Source: Knoellia locipacati
Lineage (GTDB): Bacteria > Actinomycetota > Actinomycetes > Actinomycetales > Dermatophilaceae
Reading direction: 5' to 3'
Assembly: GCF_007992835.1 (NCBI RefSeq)
Contig: NZ_BKBA01000001.1
Coordinates: forward strand, 16,275 to 80,274
DNA: 64,000 bases
In this document: positions 26,622 through 34,970 of the stretch, in pieces
Position numbering within the stretch: position 1 is the first letter of the stretch
Layout of the letters: the number at the start of each line of letters is the position of its first letter
Made by a program: the position numbers and the translations under genes
Notes under the pieces: generated by a model
Seen by the model: the letters and a program-made list of their open reading frames with translations, nothing else
Told to the model about the DNA's origin: nothing
Databases searched by the model: none

Positions 26622-28370
26622 ATGAGTGATGCCGGCGGTCCTGCTGGCAGGGCGTTGGGCACTGCCGCTGCCGTGTTGGCGGGTGTCGCCACGGCCACGG
26701 TCCAGCTGTCCACCGACAGTGACCTCCTCACGACCCACGCGGCCGTGGGTCCCGCCGCGGGCGCGGTGCAGGTGGTCGCCTCCCTGGCCCTCGTGGGGGC
26801 GGGGCTCGTGGTCTGGTTCGGTGGGGGCCGGGGATCACCCGGGGTCGCTGTCCTGGGAGCCGCGGTGGCCTTCATGGCCCCCGTCTGGATCGGCTGGCAG
26901 GACGCGCCCCCGTGGGTGCAGAGCCTTGGGGCGCTCATCGCTCCGCTGCTTCTTCCCTGCCTCATCGACGTCGCCACGAGCTTCTCGACCGGAGCCGATG
27001 GGGGTGACCGACCCCACCGGCGCTCGGGACTGGTGCGGGTCGCATACGTCGTCACCGTGGTCCATGTCGTCCTGAGGGCGACACTGCACGATCCGTTCCT
27101 CGACCCGAACTGCTGGGCGGACTGCCGGGCCGACACCCTGCTCGTCCATCCGGCGCCCGACGCCGTTGCCGTGCTTGACCTCCTGTGGTCAGCCGCCGCC
27201 CTGCTGCTCGGAGCAGGACTGGTCCTCTCCTCGACGGTCACCGTGGCGAGGCGATCTTCGGCTGCGGTCCTCGACGTGGGGGTCGTCGTCACGGCGACCG
27301 CTGCCGTGTCGGTTCAGGTCGCTCGCGCCATGCTGTCCCCCGGCGCCGAGGACCCACGCCGTGAGGTCCTCCAGCTCCTGTTCGTCGTGGAGGGAGTGAC
27401 ACTCGTCCTCCTCGCCTGCGCCCTCGCCCGCTTCACCTGGTGTCGCGAGCAACACCGCGCATCCCTGCGCCGCCTCGCCGACGTGGCGAGCGAGGCTGCC
27501 GGCATCGAGTCGCTGGCGACCGCTCTGTCCAGGGCCACCGGGCTCTCCGACCTGGAGCTCGGCTACTGGGTGCCTGCGGCCGCTGGGCACGTCGACGCCG
27601 CCGGCCGGCCGATGCCGCCCGACCCGCACGGGCGTGACGTGTCGGTGCTACGAGGAGACGCCCCCGTCGCGGTGATCCGCAGCCATGAGGACCACGCGTC
27701 CATGGCTCTCATCGGCGAGGCACTCGGACCCGCGGCACGGCTGGCGCTCGACAACGAGCGTCTCCGGGTGGAGGAGGTCTACCACGTCCAGCAGCTCGCC
27801 GACTCGCGCGCCCGCATCGTCAGCGCGTCCGACCGAGCCCGTCGAGAGCTGGAGCGTGACCTCCACGACGGGGCCCAGCAGAGTCTGCTGGCGGTCCTGT
27901 ATTCGCTCCAGGTGGCGGCCGCGGCCTCGCGCAACCGCGGTGACGACGCGCAGACGCGGGCCCTCGAGGGCTCCGTCGACGCTTGCCGCGCGGTCCTCGC
28001 GGAGTTGCGAGAGATCGCGCACGGGCTGTTCCCGGTCATCCTCGACACGGGCGGGCTGGCCGCCGCGCTCGAGAACCTCGGCGACCGGTCCGGCCTCGTG
28101 GTGACGGTCCAGGACAGGACTGTCGCGCCGCTGCCGAAGCCCGTCGCGCATGCGGGCTACCTGGCGGCCGCAGCGGCCGTCGCGGCCGCAACCGACTGCG
28201 GCCACAGCCGGGTCGACATCCGCCTCCATCACACCGCCGGCGAGCTCGTCGTCGAGGTCTACGGCGCGCCTGCCGGAGCGTACGTGCAGACACACGACCG
28301 TGTCGGTGCGCTCGGCGGACACCTGGTGCGCGACGACGAGAACCTCCGGGTGGTGATCCCGTGCGAGTAG
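26622..28370 (+). CDS. HisKA_3-type sensor kinase with degenerate ATP-binding domain
   Basis: 582 residues. N-terminal membrane region with about eight hydrophobic segments, linker with LELGYWVP (paralogous to LEVGYWRD in the other kinase), then RRELERDLHDGAQQS with the phospho-acceptor His415 intact. The C-terminal domain has lost the N-box (an alanine-rich stretch stands there), lacks a DxGxG G1 motif (VYGAPAG instead) and keeps only DRVGALGG of the G2 region. It probably cannot bind ATP. The frame is continuous, so this is not a simple frameshift. Its stop overlaps the following regulator by 10 nt. Confidence 0.87.
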   Translation: MSDAGGPAGRALGTAAAVLAGVATATVQLSTDSDLLTTHAAVGPAAGAVQVVASLALVGAGLVVWFGGGRGSPGVAVLGAAVAFMAPVWIGWQDAPPWVQSLGALIAPLLLPCLIDVATSFSTGADGGDRPHRRSGLVRVAYVVTVVHVVLRATLHDPFLDPNCWADCRADTLLVHPAPDAVAVLDLLWSAAALLLGAGLVLSSTVTVARRSSAAVLDVGVVVTATAAVSVQVARAMLSPGAEDPRREVLQLLFVVEGVTLVLLACALARFTWCREQHRASLRRLADVASEAAGIESLATALSRATGLSDLELGYWVPAAAGHVDAAGRPMPPDPHGRDVSVLRGDAPVAVIRSHEDHASMALIGEALGPAARLALDNERLRVEEVYHVQQLADSRARIVSASDRARRELERDLHDGAQQSLLAVLYSLQVAAAASRNRGDDAQTRALEGSVDACRAVLAELREIAHGLFPVILDTGGLAAALENLGDRSGLVVTVQDRTVAPLPKPVAHAGYLAAAAAVAAATDCGHSRVDIRLHHTAGELVVEVYGAPAGAYVQTHDRVGALGGHLVRDDENLRVVIPCE

Positions 28371-29068
28371 TCGTCGCCGAGGACACCATGCTCACCCGCG
28401 CTGGCATCGTCCGGCTGCTCACCGAAGCCGGGCACGAGGTGGTGGGTGAGGCCGGCGACGCCACGGAGCTTCTCCGGCACGTCGCGCAGCAGGGCCCGGA
28501 CGCCGTCATCGTCGACATCCGCATGCCGCCCACGCACACCGACGAGGGGCTGGTGGCGGCGCAGCAGATCGTCGATCGGCACCCGTCGGTCGCTGTCCTC
28601 GTGCTGTCACAGTACGTCGACCCCGCCTATGCCCTGCGGCTTCTGGAGGAGCGGCCGGAGCGGGTCGGCTACCTCCTCAAGGAGAGAGTCTTCGACGTCG
28701 TCGTCCTCGTCGACGCCCTGCGCCGGCTCCACGACGGGGAAAGCGTGGTGGACCCCAGCATCGTCAGCCGGCTGATGAGGCGGCCCCGCGCAGACGACCC
28801 GGTGGACCGGCTCAGCGCCCGCGAGCAGGAGATCCTCGCGTGCGTGGCCGAGGGACTGTCCAACCACGGCATCGCGGCGCGGCTCTACATCGCGGAGCGC
28901 ACCGTCGAGGCGCACATCACCCGGGCCTTTCAGAAGCTCGGCCTCGTCGACGCTGCCGACGCGCACCGGCGGGTGCTGGCGACACTGCTCTACCTGCGTT
29001 CGGACAGCGAGCCGACGTCACCGACCCCGGCGACTGACTCGCTCCGCAGCCCACCGCCGGACGACTGA
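28361..29068 (+). CDS. NarL/LuxR-type DNA-binding response regulator
   Basis: 235 residues from a GTG start, overlapping the kinase gene. Receiver: acidic residues in VVVAEDTML, phospho-acceptor Asp in VIVDIRMPP, Ser in LVLSQYV, Lys in LLKERV. C-terminal LuxR helix-turn-helix (LSAREQEILACVAEGLSN..., IAERTVEAHI) at about residues 148-205, then a Pro/Ser/Thr-rich tail. It is the likely output of the paired-kinase locus. Targets unknown. Confidence 0.92.
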   Translation: MRVVVAEDTMLTRAGIVRLLTEAGHEVVGEAGDATELLRHVAQQGPDAVIVDIRMPPTHTDEGLVAAQQIVDRHPSVAVLVLSQYVDPAYALRLLEERPERVGYLLKERVFDVVVLVDALRRLHDGESVVDPSIVSRLMRRPRADDPVDRLSAREQEILACVAEGLSNHGIAARLYIAERTVEAHITRAFQKLGLVDAADAHRRVLATLLYLRSDSEPTSPTPATDSLRSPPPDD

Positions 29069-29071
29069 ATT

Positions 29072-29127
29072 GCCCCTGGACGAGGCTGCCGATCCGGCAG
29101 CGCCGGATCCTCGCCTCGTCCAGGGGC
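29072..29127. terminator. Long hairpin (15 bp stem with an inner 7-bp hairpin)
   Basis: 29072-29086 pairs perfectly with 29113-29127; inside the loop 29091-29097 pairs with 29103-29109. Beyond a small mismatch, ACTGA at 29064 also pairs with TCAGT at about 29130, lengthening the stem. It lies directly after the regulator stop. Confidence 0.7.
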
Positions 29128-29154
29128 CATCAGTTGCGGTGGGGTGCCACGGAC

Positions 29155-29217
29155 CGACTGATTGCCCTTCCGGGACAACCTCGCTGGCGCTCGGCGTCCC
29201 GGAAGGGCAATCAGTCG
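29155..29217. terminator. Very long perfect hairpin (22 bp stem)
   Basis: 29155-29176 and 29196-29217 are perfect reverse complements around a 19-nt loop. It lies 5 nt from the fadD stop (minus strand), making it the likely fadD terminator. The stem contains ACTGATTGCCC, also seen in altered form in the adjacent hairpin and near 22887. Confidence 0.75.
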
Positions 29218-29222
29218 GGGCT

Positions 29223-31103
29223 TCAGGCTCCGGCGTAGTGGGCGTCGAGCGCGTCCTTGTAGCGCTCCGACACGACCTTGCGCTTGAGCTTGAGGCTCGG
29301 GGTGAGCTCTCCACTGTCGACGGTGAGGTCGGAGTCGAGGATCGTGAACTTCTTGATCTGCTCCCACCGGTTGAGGCCGGAGTTGAGCTCGTCGACGTAG
29401 CCCTGGACCATCTCGTGCGCCTTGTCGGAGGTGACGATCTCGGCGTAGGTCCGGTCACCGAGGCCGTTGGCGACGGCCCAGCCCTGGATCGCGTCCGGGT
29501 CGAGCGTCACGAGGGCCGACACGAAGTTGCGGTCGGCGCCGTGGACGACGAACTGGCTGACGAACGGGCACATGCCCTTGAACTGCGACTCGATCATCGA
29601 CGGGGCGACGTACTTGCCGCCGGACGTCTTGAAGAGGTCCTTCTTGCGGTCGGTGATCCGCAGGAAACCGCGGTCGTCGAGCTCACCGATGTCGCCGGTG
29701 CGGAACCATCCGTCGGCGTCGAGCACCTCGGCCGTCGCCTCGGGGTTGTTGTGGTAGCCGTCCATGATGCCGTCGCCGCGCAGCAGGACCTCGCCGTCCT
29801 CGGCGATCCGGACCTCGGTGCCGGGCAGCGGCCAGCCGACGGTGCCGTAGCGGTAGGCCGACGTGCGGTTGACCGTCGTCGCCGCACATGACTCGGTGAG
29901 CCCGTAGCCCTCGCCGACGAGCATCCCCATCGAGTCGAACCAGCGGCCGACGTCCTGGTTGAGCGCCGCCGAGCCGGAGATGAAGAGCCGGACCCGCCCA
30001 CCGAACCGCTCGCGCACCTTGCTCAGGACGAGCTTGTCGGCGAGCGAGTACTTGGTCGCGAGCAGGCCGCTCGGGTCCTTGCCCTCGGCGCGCAGGTCGC
30101 TCACCTCACGCCCGACACCCTCGGCCCAGCGGAAGAGCTTGAGCTTCACGCCGCCGTCCTCCTCCATCATCATCTGGACCCGGTTGTAGGCCTTCTCGAA
30201 GATGCGGGGGGCGGCGCCCATGAAGGTCGGCTTCACGACGGCGAGGTTGTCGACGATCTTGTCGATGCGCCCGTCGATCGCCGTGCAGAAGCCGATCTGG
30301 AGCGGGAGCGTGAGGAGCAGCTTGCCGAAGACGTGGGCCAGCGGCAGCCAGAGGTACTGCAGGTCGTCCTCGCGCAGGATGCCGATCGAGTCGGTGGCGG
30401 CGGCCTCGTAGGTCCACGCCCGGTGGAGCAGCCGCACGCCCTTGGGCCGGCCCGTCGTGCCGGAGGTGTAGATGATCGTCGCGAGGCGGTCGGGGGTGAG
30501 GGCGTCGATCCGCTCGTCGATGAGCCCGGGGGTCCGCTCGAGGCCGGAGCGCCCGAGGGCGGCCAGGGCGTCGAGGCTGATGACCCAGTCGTCCTCACCG
30601 GAGGCGGCCTCGGGGTCGAAGGTCACGACCTTGGTCACACCCGGCACGGACCCGGCGATCCGGCGCAGCTTGGCGACCTGCTCCGCGTCCTCGGCGAACA
30701 CGACCTTGCTCTGCGAGTCGGCGAGGATGAAGGCGACGTCGTCGTCGATCGTCGTCGGGTAGATCGTCGTCGTGACGCCACCGGCGACCATGACGGCGAG
30801 GTCGGCCAGGGCCCACTCGTAGCGGGTGGCCGAGGCCAGCGCCACGCGGTCCTCGGGGCCGATGCCGAGGGCGACGAGTCCCGCACCGATCGCGTCGACA
30901 GTGGACTTGGCCTCCGCCCAGGTCACGGTGAGCCACTCGTCACCGCTCGCGGAGACCTTGGCGTACATGAACGCGGGTGAGTCGGGTGTCCTGGCGACGC
31001 GCTGGCGGAAGAGGTGGCCGACGCTGGCGGCGCGCTCCTCGATCAGGCGGTGGTCGACGGCCTCGTCGGCCGGGCTGTGGGTCTGCGGGGTCGCTGAAGG
31101 CAT
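29223..31103 (-). CDS. fadD: Long-chain fatty-acid--CoA ligase (FadD15-like)
   Basis: 626 residues. ANL-superfamily enzyme: activates fatty acids as acyl-AMP, then acyl-CoA. P-loop-like motif IIYTSGTTGRPKGV, aromatic/acidic motif GYGLTESCA, and A8 region GWFRTGDIGELDDRGFLRITDRKKD, with the catalytic Lys near the C-terminus. Length and the FACL-type insert match long-chain ligases of the FadD15 group. GAGGAA lies about 10 nt upstream of the ATG. Single gene, flanked by hairpins. Confidence 0.92.
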   Translation of the reverse strand: MPSATPQTHSPADEAVDHRLIEERAASVGHLFRQRVARTPDSPAFMYAKVSASGDEWLTVTWAEAKSTVDAIGAGLVALGIGPEDRVALASATRYEWALADLAVMVAGGVTTTIYPTTIDDDVAFILADSQSKVVFAEDAEQVAKLRRIAGSVPGVTKVVTFDPEAASGEDDWVISLDALAALGRSGLERTPGLIDERIDALTPDRLATIIYTSGTTGRPKGVRLLHRAWTYEAAATDSIGILREDDLQYLWLPLAHVFGKLLLTLPLQIGFCTAIDGRIDKIVDNLAVVKPTFMGAAPRIFEKAYNRVQMMMEEDGGVKLKLFRWAEGVGREVSDLRAEGKDPSGLLATKYSLADKLVLSKVRERFGGRVRLFISGSAALNQDVGRWFDSMGMLVGEGYGLTESCAATTVNRTSAYRYGTVGWPLPGTEVRIAEDGEVLLRGDGIMDGYHNNPEATAEVLDADGWFRTGDIGELDDRGFLRITDRKKDLFKTSGGKYVAPSMIESQFKGMCPFVSQFVVHGADRNFVSALVTLDPDAIQGWAVANGLGDRTYAEIVTSDKAHEMVQGYVDELNSGLNRWEQIKKFTILDSDLTVDSGELTPSLKLKRKVVSERYKDALDAHYAGA

Positions 31104-31160
31104 CGGGGTTCCTCGTCATTGGGGAGCTCGTGGCGCGAATGCTGCCACAGCGGACGGCGT

Positions 31161-31177
31161 CCCGAGGCCGCCTCGGG
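31161..31177. terminator. 7-bp hairpin between rodA and fadD
   Basis: CCCGAGG (31161-31167) pairs with CCTCGGG (31171-31177), loop of 3 nt. It lies between the fadD start and the rodA stop, both on the minus strand; it may terminate the rodA unit. Confidence 0.4.
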
Positions 31178-31210
31178 CCAAACGTGACCGACGAGTAATA
31201 GGAGGCGGCG

Positions 31211-32347
31211 TCAGACGCGGTCCCGGTGCGCCGCGGCATACGCCGCATTGACGACACCGACGGCGAGCCAGGACGCGAACATCGAGGACCCGCCGTAGGA
31301 CACGAACGGCAGCGGCAGGCCGGTGACGGGCATGACGCCGAGGTTCATGCCGACGTTCTGGAAGACCTGGAACGCGAGCCAGGTCCCCACGCCCGCGCCG
31401 AGGAAGCGGCCGAAGGCGTCACCCGACCGCCCCGCCACGACGAAGATCCGGATGACGATGAACCCGAGCAGCACGAGCAGGCCCGCGGCGCCGATGTAGC
31501 CGAGCTCCTCCCCCGCGACCGAGAAGATGAAGTCGTTGAGCTGGTAGGGCACGAACCCGCCCTGCGTCTGGCGCCCCTCCATGAAGCCCTGGCCGCCCCA
31601 CCCGCCGGAGCCGATGGCGAGCCGCACCTGGCGGGTCTGGTAGCCGATGCCCTGCGGGTCCGCGCTCGGGTCGGCGAACGCCAGCAGCCGGTCGCGCTGG
31701 TAGTCGCTGAGCAGCGGTGTCGTGAGCGCGGCGACGACGAGGCCGACGGCCGCGACCCCGATGCCGACGACCCAGCGCCGGGGAGCGCCGGCGACCGCGA
31801 TGACGACGAAGGCCAGGGCGCCGAGGACGACGGCCGAGCCGAGGTCGGGCTGGAGCATGATGAGCGCGACCGGGACGGCGGCGAGGAGCCACCCGAGGGC
31901 GACGTCACGGTTGCTCGGCGCCACCCGCCGCTCCCACCGGTCGGCGAGGACGAACGCGAGCACGAGGGCCAGTCCCAGCTTGGCGAACTCCGAGGGCTGC
32001 ACGGTGAACCCCGCGACCACCGGGATCCACGAGCGGGAGCCGTTGATCGTCGTCCCGAGCGGGGTGAGCACGGCGACGAGGCCGACGAGCGAGAGCCCGT
32101 AGATCCACGGTGCGACGAGCCGCAGCCCGTGGTGGCCGAGGCGGGCGACACCGAGGGCGAGCGTGATGCCGATCGCGGTGTTGAGGAGGTGACGGACGAG
32201 GTATGCCGTGCCGGCCGTCTCGTGCGTCGCGGACCACACGAGGAGCGCGCCGACGACCGAGGTCCCGGCGGCCCCCACGAGGAGGCCGAGGTCCTGGCGG
32301 AGCCAGCGGCTCAGGAGTGGACGATCTGGGTGAGCACCGTGCGGCAC
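31211..32347 (-). CDS. rodA: FtsW/RodA/SpoVE-family peptidoglycan polymerase
   Basis: 378 residues if the GTG at 32347 is the start (overlapping ribF by 37 nt); a CTG nearer LSRWLRQ would be the alternative. About ten membrane helices. SEDS signatures: FTVQPSEFAKLGLAL, MLQPDLGSA (putative catalytic Asp), GLPLPFVSYGGSSM. RodA-type enzymes polymerise glycan strands for cell elongation, with a class B PBP. It follows ribF, not the pbp/stp cluster where rodA usually lies in Actinobacteria. RodA rather than FtsW is chosen from the C-terminal sequence. Confidence 0.87.
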   Translation of the reverse strand: MPHGAHPDRPLLSRWLRQDLGLLVGAAGTSVVGALLVWSATHETAGTAYLVRHLLNTAIGITLALGVARLGHHGLRLVAPWIYGLSLVGLVAVLTPLGTTINGSRSWIPVVAGFTVQPSEFAKLGLALVLAFVLADRWERRVAPSNRDVALGWLLAAVPVALIMLQPDLGSAVVLGALAFVVIAVAGAPRRWVVGIGVAAVGLVVAALTTPLLSDYQRDRLLAFADPSADPQGIGYQTRQVRLAIGSGGWGGQGFMEGRQTQGGFVPYQLNDFIFSVAGEELGYIGAAGLLVLLGFIVIRIFVVAGRSGDAFGRFLGAGVGTWLAFQVFQNVGMNLGVMPVTGLPLPFVSYGGSSMFASWLAVGVVNAAYAAAHRDRV

Positions 32348-33282
32348 TGCTCGACGTCCTTGGCCATCGCGACGAGGAGGTCGTCGATGCTCTCGAAGCG
32401 CAGGGTCGGGCGGATGTGCTCGACGAACTCGACCATGACCCGCTCGTCGTAGAGGTCGAGGTCGTCGCGGTCGAGGACGTAGGCCTCGACGGTGCGCCGG
32501 TCCTCGGTGTCGAAGGTCGGGTTGGTGCCGATCGAGATCGCCGCCGGCATGGTGCGGTCCGGCTCCCCGGCCTCGATGCCGAGCCGGGTCAGCCACCCGG
32601 CGTAGACGCCCTCGGCGGGCACGAGCCCCAGCGAGTCCGGCGACAGGTTGGCCGTCGGGTAGCCGAGCTCGCGGCCGCGGTGGTGCCCGTGGACGACGGT
32701 GCCGACGACGCGGTGCGGGCGGCCGAGGGTGCGCGCGGCCGCCGCGACGTCACCGGCGTCGAGCGCCTGGCGCACGGAGGTGGAGGACCAGCGGTGGCCC
32801 TCACCGACGTCCTCGATGGCGACGACCTCGAAGCCGTGGGTCGCCCCCAGCTCGCGCAGGGTGTCGACGTCACCGGAGTTGCGGCAGCCGAACTTCGTGT
32901 CGACACCGACGACGACAGCCTTGGCGTGCAGGCCCTCGACGAAGGTCGTGCGCACGAACTCCTCCGGGGACTGCTGCGCGAACTCCTTGGTGAACGGCAG
33001 GACGAGCAGGCCGTCGATGCCGGTCGTCTCGAGCAGGTCGTCACGGATCGAGCCGGGCGAGATGAGCTGGGGCGCGCGCTCGGGGTGGAGCACGGCGAGC
33101 GGGTGCGGGTCGAAGGTCACCGCCACGGCGGGCAGACCGAGGTCGTGGCCGGTCTCGACGAGCTGGGTGAGCACCGCCTTGTGGCCGCGGTGGACGCCGT
33201 CGAAGTTCCCGAGGGTCACGACGCAGGGTCGCAGCTCGTCGGGCGTCGAGGCGGGGTCGGTGAAGCGGTGCACGGTGGACAC
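32311..33282 (-). CDS. ribF: Bifunctional riboflavin kinase/FAD synthetase
   Basis: 323 residues. N-terminal FAD-synthetase domain (VVTLGNFDGVHRGHKAVL, the HxGH-type nucleotidyltransferase motif; SSTSVRQALDAGD) and C-terminal riboflavin kinase domain (GRELGYPTANL, the GxPTAN motif). Makes FMN and FAD from riboflavin and ATP. GTG 33282 starts 1 nt after the truB stop, so translation is coupled. Its products would supply the flavin module at 49-52 kb. Confidence 0.95.
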   Translation of the reverse strand: MSTVHRFTDPASTPDELRPCVVTLGNFDGVHRGHKAVLTQLVETGHDLGLPAVAVTFDPHPLAVLHPERAPQLISPGSIRDDLLETTGIDGLLVLPFTKEFAQQSPEEFVRTTFVEGLHAKAVVVGVDTKFGCRNSGDVDTLRELGATHGFEVVAIEDVGEGHRWSSTSVRQALDAGDVAAAARTLGRPHRVVGTVVHGHHRGRELGYPTANLSPDSLGLVPAEGVYAGWLTRLGIEAGEPDRTMPAAISIGTNPTFDTEDRRTVEAYVLDRDDLDLYDERVMVEFVEHIRPTLRFESIDDLLVAMAKDVEQCRTVLTQIVHS

Positions 33283-33283
33283 T

Positions 33284-34198
33284 CTACGAACTCGCCGGGG
33301 CGAACACGACGTGGCTCCGTGCTGTGTCCTTGCTCTCGTCGAGCATCGCGACGAGGGCACCGTCCGGGCCGAACGCCGCGACCGGGTCCACGCGACCGGG
33401 CTGCGCCGACGCGAGGCGCTGGCCGTAGCCGAGGGTGCGCGCCTCGTCGGCGGTGAGCTCGCGTGCCGCGAAGCCCGCGCGGGCGGCGTCGGCCAGCGGG
33501 ATCACCGGCATCGGCTCCCCCTGACGGGCCTCGAGGTCGGCCAGCGGGTGTGCCGTGTCGAGGCCGAAGCCGCCGACCCGGGTCCGGCGGAGCGCGGTGA
33601 GGTGGCCGGCAGAGCCGACGGCACTGCCGAGGTCGCGCGCCAGGGCACGCACGTAGGTGCCCGAGGACACCGTGACCGTGACGTCGAGGTCGAGGACGTC
33701 GACACCCTCGACGACGAGGCGGCGCAGGTCGTGGACGACGAACCGGGACACCGTCACCGGACGCGCGGGCAGGTCGACCGACTCCCCCGCGCGGGCCCGG
33801 TGGTAGGACCGCTCGCCCTTGACCTTGATGGCGCTCACCGAGCTGGGCACCTGCTCGATGTCACCGGTGAGCGTCGCGACGGCGGCGTGCACGGCATCGT
33901 CCGTGACATCCGTCGCGCCGGGAGCGCTCGTGACCTCACCCTCGGCGTCGTCGGAGAGCGTGCCCTGGCCGACCCGGATCGTCGCGCCGTAGTCCTTGTC
34001 GCACCCCACGAGGAAGGTCAGCAGCTTGGTGGCGCGCCCGACCCCAAGCACGAGCACGCCGGTCGCCATCGGGTCGAGGGTGCCCGCGTGCCCGACCTTG
34101 CGGGTGTTGCACAGACGCCGCGCCCGGGCGACCACGTCGTGGCTCGTCCAGTCCTGCGGCTTGTCGACGACGAGGAGTCCGTCGACGGTCGCACTCAC
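33284..34198 (-). CDS. truB: tRNA pseudouridine(55) synthase
   Basis: 304 residues. Converts U55 of the T-loop to pseudouridine. Starts VDGLLVVDKPQDWTSHDVV; the catalytic Asp lies in GHAGTLDPMATG. The GTG start overlaps the rbfA stop by 4 nt (GTGA). Standard member of the infB-rbfA-truB-ribF order. Confidence 0.96.
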   Translation of the reverse strand: MSATVDGLLVVDKPQDWTSHDVVARARRLCNTRKVGHAGTLDPMATGVLVLGVGRATKLLTFLVGCDKDYGATIRVGQGTLSDDAEGEVTSAPGATDVTDDAVHAAVATLTGDIEQVPSSVSAIKVKGERSYHRARAGESVDLPARPVTVSRFVVHDLRRLVVEGVDVLDLDVTVTVSSGTYVRALARDLGSAVGSAGHLTALRRTRVGGFGLDTAHPLADLEARQGEPMPVIPLADAARAGFAARELTADEARTLGYGQRLASAQPGRVDPVAAFGPDGALVAMLDESKDTARSHVVFAPASS

Positions 34199-34746
34199 GC
34201 GCGGTCGGTGTCGTCGGTGTCGTCGGTGGCGTCGTCGGCGCGCTCGGCCGTCGTCGCACCGGCAGCGGCGTCGTCGGTGGCCGGGGGCGCCTCGGGGGCG
34301 GCCTCGTCGTCCTCGTCCTCGTCCTCGTCGTCGTCGTGACGGTAGGGGTCGGCGTCGCCGGCGTAGGAGGCGCCCGTCGCGGCGGCGGCGACCTGCGCGT
34401 CACGCTCGCGGGCCTCGGCGAGGAGGACCTCGAGGTGGGCCGCGGTCTCGGGGATCGCGTCGGCGATGAACTCGAGCGACGGCGTGAGCCGGATCCCGAG
34501 GTTGCGGCCGACGTGGCTGCGGAGCTTGCCCTTGTTGGTGGCGAGCAGGTAGGCCGTCTTCGCGCGCTGGTCCTCGTCGCCGAAGACGGTGTAGAAGACC
34601 GACGCGTGCTGGAGGTCGTTGGTCACCCGCACGTCGGTGACCGTCACGAAGCCCAGGTCGGGGTCCTTGACGATCGGGTCCAGCCCTGCGGCGATGAGGG
34701 TCTTGATGCGGTCGGCGACCTTGCGGGCGCGTGCGGCGTCAGCCAC
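34195..34746 (-). CDS. rbfA: Ribosome-binding factor A
   Basis: 183 residues. 30S maturation/cold-adaptation factor with a KH-like core at about residues 5-110 (VADRIKTLIA, VTDVRVTNDLQHASVFYTVFG). GTG 34746 was chosen because AAGGAG lies 6 nt upstream and VADAARARKVADRIK is the family start. The C-terminal extension of about 55 residues is very acidic (DDDEDEDEDDE) and longer than in E. coli, as often in Actinobacteria. Confidence 0.95.
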   Translation of the reverse strand: MADAARARKVADRIKTLIAAGLDPIVKDPDLGFVTVTDVRVTNDLQHASVFYTVFGDEDQRAKTAYLLATNKGKLRSHVGRNLGIRLTPSLEFIADAIPETAAHLEVLLAEARERDAQVAAAATGASYAGDADPYRHDDDEDEDEDDEAAPEAPPATDDAAAGATTAERADDATDDTDDTDRA

Positions 34747-34862
34747 GACAACTCCTTCTCGGATGACAAGTGGTGCCCGCACACACTATGCGCCGGCGGG
34801 GGCCCCGGTGTCAGCGCCCGGTGGTCGGGCCCTGCGAGGGGGTGAGGTGGTCCCCGGAACGG

Positions 34863-34901
34863 GAGCGGCCGGCATACCGGACGTCGGTATGCCGGCCGCT
34901 C
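34863..34901. terminator. Perfect 17-bp hairpin with two octamers, between infB and rbfA
   Basis: 34863-34879 pairs with 34885-34901, loop of 5 nt; both arms contain CGGCATAC/GTATGCCG. It lies in the 224-nt gap between the infB stop and the rbfA start, so rbfA-truB-ribF-rodA may be a separate transcript or be attenuated. Confidence 0.7.
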
Positions 34902-34943
34902 ACCTTCGGCGAGATGCCCCGCGGACTCAGGCCCGCGGCTTCG

Positions 34944-34960
34944 CCCACGCTGCGCGTGGG
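34944..34960. terminator. Short hairpin next to the infB stop
   Basis: CCCACGC (34944-34950) pairs with GCGTGGG (34954-34960), loop of 3 nt, about 10 nt beyond the infB stop. It forms a tandem with the larger hairpin at 34863. Confidence 0.45.
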
Positions 34961-34970
34961 ACCCGTCGCA

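Noticed and set aside
26622..28370. Degenerate ATPase domain as a frameshift or sequencing error
   Set aside because: The frame runs on without a break into an overlap with the regulator start, and the sequence still ends with a plausible DRVGALGG...VVIPCE domain end; a single frameshift does not restore the boxes.
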